This document shows positions 1 through 5,690 of a stretch of DNA of 5,690 bases, one piece after another; the stretch's first letter is position 1; each line of letters opens with the position of its first letter. Origin of the DNA: JBOHSA01 sp050732995 (GTDB lineage Bacteria; Gemmatimonadota; Gemmatimonadetes; Gemmatimonadales; GWC2-71-9). The stretch spans positions 1 to 5,690 of the forward strand of contig JBOHSA010000220.1 in NCBI GenBank assembly GCA_050732995.1. Reading direction: 5' to 3'. Below the pieces are notes generated by a model. The model was not told the origin of the DNA. It saw only the letters and a program-made list of their open reading frames with translations, and did no database searches. The position numbers were made by a program, and so were the translations under genes.

Positions 1-2153
<2,153 letters not shown>

Positions 2154-2161
2154 GTCGAGCG

Positions 2162-2167
2162 CTCCTT
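2162..2167 (-). promoter_or_regulatory. Ribosome-binding site of the pyrophosphatase gene, decides its TTG start
   Basis: On the minus strand this reads AAGGAG, with 8 nt to the TTG at 2153. Spacing and match to the 16S rRNA tail are near ideal. It is the main reason for choosing the TTG start, which also yields a complete signal peptide directly downstream. Confidence 0.75.
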
Positions 2168-2203
2168 GGAGGCGCGTGCGGCGGGCTCGAGGGGCTGGTG
2201 AGG

Positions 2204-2235
2204 CCCGGTCCCGCGGTTCGGGGGAACGAAGTTCC
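2204..2235. repeat. Two small adjacent inverted repeats in the gap between the inositol-phosphate synthase and pyrophosphatase genes
   Basis: The 97-nt gap 2154-2250 has two short hairpins just after the synthase stop codon. One (2204-2222) pairs CCCGG with TTCGGG-type bases with one mismatch around a 3-nt loop. The other (2223-2235) is GGAAC-GAA-GTTCC, a perfect 5-bp stem with a 3-nt loop. Neither is followed by a T-run on the minus strand, so neither is a standard intrinsic terminator. In DNA this GC-rich such small stems arise easily by chance. They might protect an mRNA end or partly separate the two genes, but that is speculative. Confidence 0.25.
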
Positions 2236-2250
2236 TGCGGCCGGCGGGGG

Positions 2251-3585
2251 CTACGACACCCCGTACTCGTAGTACTCGACCCCGAGATGCGTGATCTGCG
2301 GCTCACCCATCATCCAGCGCAGCGTGTTCTTGAGCTTGGTCTGCTGGATGAAGAGATCGTGCTCGGGGTAGAGGCCGGGGGCGGTCTGGGGACTCTTGAA
2401 GTAGAACGAGAGCCACTCCTGGATTCCGGCGAGCCGTGCCCGCTGCGCGAGGTCGAAGAACAGCGCCAGGTCGAGCACGATCGGCGCGGCGAGGATCGAG
2501 TCCCGGCACAGGAAATCGACCTTGATCTGCATCGGGTAGCCGAGCCACCCGAAGATATCGATGTTGTCCCAGCCTTCCTTGTTGTCGCCCCGGGGCGGGT
2601 AGTAATTGATCCGGACCTTGTGGAAGATCTTGCCGTACAGCTCCGGGTACGTCTCGGGCTGCAGGATGTATTCCAGCACCCCGAGCTTGGACTCTTCCTT
2701 GGTCTTGAAGGACTCGGGATCGTCGAGCACCTCGCCGTCCCGGTTGCCGAGGATGTTGGTGGAATACCACCCGGCGAGCCCGAGCATGCGCGCCTTGAAC
2801 GCGGGGGCCAGCACCGTCTTCATCATGGTCTGGCCGGTCTTGAAGTCCTTGCCGCCGATCGGAAGCTGCCGCTCCTCGGCCAGCCGCTCCAGCACGGGGA
2901 TGTCCACGGTGAGGTTCGGGGCCCCGTTCGCGAACGGGACGCCTTCCATGAGCGCGGCATAGGCGTAGAGCATCGACGGCGCGATGGCGGGATCGTTCTG
3001 CTCCATCGCCTTCTCGAACGCGGGGAGGCTCTGGTGGGCCGGTCCGGCAGTGAGAAACACCTCCGTGGACGCGCACCACACCATCACCAGGCGGGCGGCG
3101 CCCGACGCGCGCTTGAACGCCCGGACGTCCTCGCGCAGCTGCTCGGCCAGGTCGCGCTTGGTCTTGCCGCGCTTGACGTTCGTTCCCTGCAGCCGCTTCA
3201 CGTAGTGCTGATCGAAAGCGGCGGGTAGCGGTTTGATCCCCTTGAGGAAATCGGCGATCGGCTCGAGGTGGTCGTGGCGCTCGAGCACGCCCGCTTTGGT
3301 CGCCGCGGTGTAGGCGTCGTCCGGAATCGGGTCCCAGGCGGCGAAGACGAGATCCCCGAGGTCCGCCAGCGGGACGAAGTCCTTGATGCGCGGGGCCCGT
3401 TTCTCAGTGCGCTTGCCCAGGCGGATGGTGCCCATCTGGGACACGGAGCCGATGGGGAGCGCCCGGTTGCGGCGAATGTTTTCCACGCCGGCGATGAACG
3501 TCGTCGACACCGCGCCCAGCCCTACCAGCAGGACCCCCAGCTTGCCCTGCGCGGGCGGGATCTCCCGCCCAGCCTCTTGCGGCAC
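2251..3585 (-). CDS. ino1: myo-Inositol-1-phosphate synthase (inositol-3-phosphate synthase)
   Basis: Cytosolic NAD+-dependent enzyme converting glucose-6-phosphate to 1L-myo-inositol-1-phosphate, the only route to new inositol. 444 residues from the GTG at 3585, a normal length for bacterial members. The N-terminal Rossmann nucleotide-binding loop is LLVGLGAVSTTFIAGV (residues 19-34), followed by GSVSQMGTIRLGKR (46-59). The family's central blocks follow: LVMVWCASTEV (166-176), FANGAPNLTVDIP (218-230) and the catalytic-domain signature GGKDFKTGQT (244-253). Next come GWYSTNILGNRDGEVL (272-287), KTKEESKLGV (294-303) and DNIDIFGWLGYPMQIKVDF (340-358). Several lysines of the kind used in catalysis are present (246, 249, 294/296, 336, 355). 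The gene abuts the upstream phosphatidyltransferase gene, whose TGA is 2 nt before this GTG. An alternative TTG at 3591 would overlap that stop by 4 nt but lies only 2 nt from the Shine-Dalgarno. The gene pair indicates inositol lipid synthesis. No frameshift or missing motif seen. Confidence 0.95.
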   Translation of the reverse strand: MPQEAGREIPPAQGKLGVLLVGLGAVSTTFIAGVENIRRNRALPIGSVSQMGTIRLGKRTEKRAPRIKDFVPLADLGDLVFAAWDPIPDDAYTAATKAGVLERHDHLEPIADFLKGIKPLPAAFDQHYVKRLQGTNVKRGKTKRDLAEQLREDVRAFKRASGAARLVMVWCASTEVFLTAGPAHQSLPAFEKAMEQNDPAIAPSMLYAYAALMEGVPFANGAPNLTVDIPVLERLAEERQLPIGGKDFKTGQTMMKTVLAPAFKARMLGLAGWYSTNILGNRDGEVLDDPESFKTKEESKLGVLEYILQPETYPELYGKIFHKVRINYYPPRGDNKEGWDNIDIFGWLGYPMQIKVDFLCRDSILAAPIVLDLALFFDLAQRARLAGIQEWLSFYFKSPQTAPGLYPEHDLFIQQTKLKNTLRWMMGEPQITHLGVEYYEYGVS

Positions 3586-3587
3586 GA

Positions 3588-4289
3588 TCAATGTCCTTTC
3601 CGCAGCGCGGGCGCGTGGCCGGGGAGGGTGTCGCGCCGCCGCCCGGCGGCCGGCACCGTCCCCGCCGGCGCGTCTCCAGCGACGCGAGCGACATGAATCA
3701 CGCGCTGCACCACGGTCACCGTAGTGGCGAGCGCCAACACGACGACGATCCAGAACAGCAGGGCGCCGTCGCGCCCCGGACCGAACACCGCGGTGGGGAG
3801 GCCGAGCATCAGCACGCGCTCCGCCCGGGCCGCGAGGCCGACCGTGCACTCGAGCCCGAGGCCTTCGGCGCGCGCCCGGGTGTAGGAGACGAGCAGCGAC
3901 GCGGCGAGCGCCGCGATCGTCACGCCCACCGCCAACGCCTGGCGCGCGCCCGGCACCCCGCCCGTCAGGAAGTAGATCGCGATGCCGCTGAACAGCGCCG
4001 CTTCGCCCACGCGGTCGAGTGTCGAATCGTAGAACGCGCCGAAGACGGTCATGCGCTGGCCCTGGCGCGCCACCTGGCCGTCGAGGATGTCGAACAACCC
4101 CGAGACGAGGAGCAGCAGACCGGCCAGCTGGATGAGTCCCATGCCGAATCCGATCGCCGACCCGACCACGACCACCGCGCCGGCGGTGGTGATCGCATTG
4201 GGGCTGATCCCCCACCGGAGGCAGGCGCGCGCGACGGGACCGACCGCCCGCACGAAGCCGTCCTTCACCGCCTGGGGGATGACGTTCAT
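3588..4289 (-). CDS. CDP-alcohol phosphatidyltransferase, probable phosphatidylinositol phosphate synthase
   Basis: Membrane enzyme that transfers the phosphatidyl group of CDP-diacylglycerol to an alcohol, releasing CMP. 233 residues from ATG at 4289. It carries a perfect family signature D-x2-DG-x2-AR-x8-G-x3-D-x3-D: Asp67, Asp70, Gly71, Ala74, Arg75, Gly84, Asp88 and Asp92 (4014-4091), the metal and CDP site. About six hydrophobic segments are visible (roughly 32-51, 53-66, 96-110, 118-136, 158-172, 178-200). The stretch SYTRARAEG (135-143) and the later RAER (155-158) resemble the basic acceptor-phosphate-binding region of actinobacterial phosphatidylinositol phosphate synthases. That resemblance, and coupling to inositol-1-phosphate synthase, make inositol-1-phosphate the likely acceptor. 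Phosphatidylglycerophosphate synthase or another CDP-alcohol enzyme is the alternative. The C-terminal 25 residues are basic and low in conservation. No clear Shine-Dalgarno precedes the ATG, but no other usable start codon lies between it and the upstream gene's end. Family certain, substrate inferred. Confidence 0.88.
   Translation of the reverse strand: MNVIPQAVKDGFVRAVGPVARACLRWGISPNAITTAGAVVVVGSAIGFGMGLIQLAGLLLLVSGLFDILDGQVARQGQRMTVFGAFYDSTLDRVGEAALFSGIAIYFLTGGVPGARQALAVGVTIAALAASLLVSYTRARAEGLGLECTVGLAARAERVLMLGLPTAVFGPGRDGALLFWIVVVLALATTVTVVQRVIHVARVAGDAPAGTVPAAGRRRDTLPGHAPALRKGH
3594..3599 (-). promoter_or_regulatory. Ribosome-binding site of the inositol-1-phosphate synthase gene, inside the end of the upstream gene
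   Basis: On the minus strand this reads AAAGGA. It is 8 nt from the GTG at 3585 and only 2 nt from the TTG at 3591, so it favours the GTG. It lies within the last codons of the phosphatidyltransferase gene, the usual arrangement for translational coupling. Confidence 0.55.
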
Positions 4290-4339
4290 AGCCGCGGGGA
4301 AGGTAATAGCGCCGGGAAGAGGCGGAAAGGGTAAAACTC

Positions 4340-5572
4340 CTAGTAGAGCAAGTACTTGGCGCGCTGCTCGCGGAAGCGCGCGAGCGCGGGCTCCCACGCC
4401 GCCCAGATCGCGCCGGGACCGCGACCGGTCACGAGCGCCGCCCGCAACTCGGCGCCCGCCGCCAGGCGGTCGAACCCGGCGTCCCGGAACCGGAGCGAGT
4501 CGCCGTGCACCGCCCGAATCGCGGCCAAGAGCGCGATCGCGGTCCGAGTCGGATCGTAGGCCGCCCGGTTCGCGACGCGCAGGCGAACGCCCCGCAGCGT
4601 TACGCCGTCGTACTTGCCGTCCGTCGGGGCGATCGGGGTGAACTCGGTCGCCTGGATGTCGACGCCATGCAGCGCCTCCCGCAGTCCCGCGCCCCGCAGC
4701 TGGCCGAGCAGGACGGCGGGGTCGAGCCACGGGGCCCCGATCACCTGGTACGCGAACGCGGTGCCCCGCCCGACGGAGAGATTGGTCCCTTCGAACAGAC
4801 ACACGCCGGGATAGTGCAGCGCGCTCTCGAGGTCGGGCATGTTGGGCGACGGCTGCACCCACGGCAGCCCGGTCGCGTCGAAGTAGCGGGCCCGGGTCCA
4901 CCCCGCCGCGGGCACTACGGTGAGGTCGGCCCCGATGGCGTACACGTCGTTGGCCAGTCGGACCAGCTCACCCAGCGTCATGCCGTGCCGCATGGGCACG
5001 GGGAGGATGCCGACGAGCAGCTCGACCGGGGCCGCGGCCTCGCGCACATTCCCCTGCACCAGCTCGCCGCCGATCGGATTGGGCCGGTCGAGAATCACCA
5101 CCCGTTTGCCGCGCCGCGCGGCTTCACGCGTCAGCATGACGGCGGACGCGACGTAGGTGTAGTACCGGGCGCCGATGTCCTGCAGGTCGATCAGCAGCAC
5201 CTCGAGGCTGTCGAGGCCGCCCAGGTTCGGCGGGCGCGATCCACTGTAGAGGCTGTAGATTGGTAGGCCGGTCGTCGAGTCGGTTTCATCCGGCAGCCCG
5301 GGGCGGTTCTCGAGCCCGCGGAAGCCGTGCTCCGGACTGAACAAGACGGTCAGCCGGACGCCGTGGGCCGCGCGTAGCAGGTCGGTGTCGCGGCGCCCGG
5401 AGCGGTCGACGCCCGTGTGATTCGAGAGCAACCCGACGCGCCGGCCGCGAATCAGGTGGAGGGAATCGGACAGCAGCACCTCGATCCCGGGGCGGACGCT
5501 CGGCTCGCCCGCCGGGAGGGAGGAGCCGGCGCAGGCGAGCAGGCCGAGCAGACAGAGGGGATGCCATCGCAT
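4340..5572 (-). CDS. namZ: NamZ/DUF1343 family exo-beta-N-acetylmuramidase, predicted lipoprotein
   Basis: Family (GH171, formerly DUF1343; YbbC in Bacillus subtilis) that removes terminal N-acetylmuramic acid from peptidoglycan fragments during wall recycling. 410 residues from the ATG at 5572, normal for the family. Conserved blocks in order: GLLSNHTG (47-54), LFSPEHGFRG (77-86), GLPIYSLY (102-109), VLLIDLQDIGARYYTY (125-140), VVILDRPNPIGG (158-169), PVPMRHGMTLGEL (191-203), then PSPNMP and LFEGTNLSVGRGT (241-271). The N-terminus is a hydrophobic stretch ending LGLLAC, a lipobox with Cys14 as the lipidated residue and Ala at +2, so an outer-membrane or periplasmic-face anchor is likely. In-frame upstream starts (TTG at 5581, GTG at 5644) would only lengthen the signal's n-region. 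No strong Shine-Dalgarno precedes 5572. It is followed after 50 nt by the phosphatidyltransferase gene in the same direction. Family assignment is secure; activity on a particular muropeptide is not shown by sequence. Confidence 0.92.
   Translation of the reverse strand: MRWHPLCLLGLLACAGSSLPAGEPSVRPGIEVLLSDSLHLIRGRRVGLLSNHTGVDRSGRRDTDLLRAAHGVRLTVLFSPEHGFRGLENRPGLPDETDSTTGLPIYSLYSGSRPPNLGGLDSLEVLLIDLQDIGARYYTYVASAVMLTREAARRGKRVVILDRPNPIGGELVQGNVREAAAPVELLVGILPVPMRHGMTLGELVRLANDVYAIGADLTVVPAAGWTRARYFDATGLPWVQPSPNMPDLESALHYPGVCLFEGTNLSVGRGTAFAYQVIGAPWLDPAVLLGQLRGAGLREALHGVDIQATEFTPIAPTDGKYDGVTLRGVRLRVANRAAYDPTRTAIALLAAIRAVHGDSLRFRDAGFDRLAAGAELRAALVTGRGPGAIWAAWEPALARFREQRAKYLLY
5555..5560 (+). 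promoter_or_regulatory. Possible ribosome-binding site for the plus-strand gene at the right edge
   Basis: GAGGGG on the plus strand, 10 nt before the ATG at 5571. It is a fair purine-rich match, but it lies inside the signal-peptide codons of the opposite-strand NamZ gene, so it may be chance. Confidence 0.3.
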
Positions 5573-5690
5573 GAGCGTCAATCTCGCTCTTGCCGCCGAT
5601 CCGAACAACCGCACGGCGCGCGTGAGCGCCGCATCGCTCGTCACCGGGCTGCTCGTCCTGGCCGCCGGCTGCGGGCCGGCCGTGTCCCGC
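5571..5690 (+). CDS. N-terminus of a probable lipoprotein, divergent from the NamZ gene (runs off the right edge)
   Basis: Only 40 codons are visible, without a stop. They encode a short n-region with two arginines (NNRTAR), a hydrophobic core (SLVTGLLVLAAG) and a cysteine in LAAGC, the shape of a bacterial lipoprotein signal. Codons from 5622 onward end in G or C almost without exception (22 of 23), as expected of real coding sequence here. Two starts are possible: ATG at 5571, which overlaps the NamZ start and has a GAGGGG 10 nt upstream, or GTG at 5622, which would leave a 49-nt gap and a signal lacking positive charges. The function cannot be told, because the mature protein is outside the window. 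A shadow reading frame remains possible. Confidence 0.42.
   Translation, partial: MSVNLALAADPNNRTARVSAASLVTGLLVLAAGCGPAVSR

Noticed and set aside
2204..2235. Intrinsic terminator after the inositol-1-phosphate synthase gene
   Set aside because: The hairpins are short and no T-run follows on the minus strand, so I list them only as low-confidence inverted repeats.
3586..4215. Upstream continuation of the inositol-phosphate synthase frame, giving an apparent 654-residue protein
   Set aside because: The extra 200 or so residues are an out-of-frame reading of the phosphatidyltransferase gene. The synthase family begins shortly before the Rossmann loop, and a ribosome-binding site sits at the shorter start.
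3591..4334. Plus-strand open frame (247 codons) opposite the phosphatidyltransferase
   Set aside because: Arg/His/Asp-rich shadow translation; the minus strand has the perfect CDP-alcohol signature and membrane helices.
4290..4901. N-terminal extension of the phosphatidyltransferase frame to 437 residues
   Set aside because: The extension overlaps NamZ coding sequence in another frame and is Arg/Pro/Ala-rich without motifs. The ATG at 4289 gives a normal 233-residue family length.
4505..5266. Plus-strand open frame (253 codons) opposite NamZ
   Set aside because: Shadow of the conserved NamZ frame; no motif or plausible domain in its translation.
5573..5690. Sigma-70 type promoter for the minus-strand genes
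   Set aside because: A TTGTTC-like hexamer exists on the minus strand, but no convincing -10 element lies at proper spacing.

Overview
The window is GC-rich (most third codon positions are G or C) and gene-dense. It comes from a bacterial chromosome. Four consecutive genes lie on the minus strand. A probable fifth gene begins on the plus strand at the right edge and runs out of the window. Very high GC, lipoprotein-type signals, use of TTG/GTG starts and the particular pyrophosphatase and inositol-phosphate synthase types would suit Gemmatimonadota or a similar high-GC Gram-negative phylum. This placement is an inference from general character, with no marker gene to confirm it.

Layout in minus-strand transcription order (right to left): (1) a NamZ/DUF1343 family lipoprotein (4340-5572), an exo-acting N-acetylmuramidase family of peptidoglycan turnover; (2) a CDP-alcohol phosphatidyltransferase (3588-4289) with a perfect family signature, best read as phosphatidylinositol phosphate synthase; (3) myo-inositol-1-phosphate synthase (2251-3585), whose start is fused to the stop of gene 2; (4) a membrane-bound, ion-pumping pyrophosphatase (1-2153, C-terminus beyond the left edge) of the divergent, lysine-bearing, K+-independent type. 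Intergenic gaps are 50 nt, about 0 nt and 97 nt, so all four could be one transcription unit. Only genes 2 and 3 are clearly coupled. On the plus strand, 5571-5690 encodes what looks like the N-terminus of another lipoprotein; its ATG overlaps the ATG of the NamZ gene in a CATG palindrome.

How they work together: the synthase (3) turns glucose-6-phosphate into inositol-1-phosphate, and the membrane enzyme (2) would join it to CDP-diacylglycerol to make phosphatidylinositol phosphate, the first inositol lipid. No phosphatase to remove the phosphate is in the window. The pyrophosphatase would recover the energy of cytosolic pyrophosphate (including that released when CDP-diacylglycerol is made) as a proton gradient. 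NamZ acts in the envelope but has no direct biochemical link to inositol lipids that the sequence shows.

There are no RNA genes, mobile elements or CRISPR arrays that I can see. The only gene-free stretch of note is 2154-2250, which holds a strong ribosome-binding site and two small hairpins.
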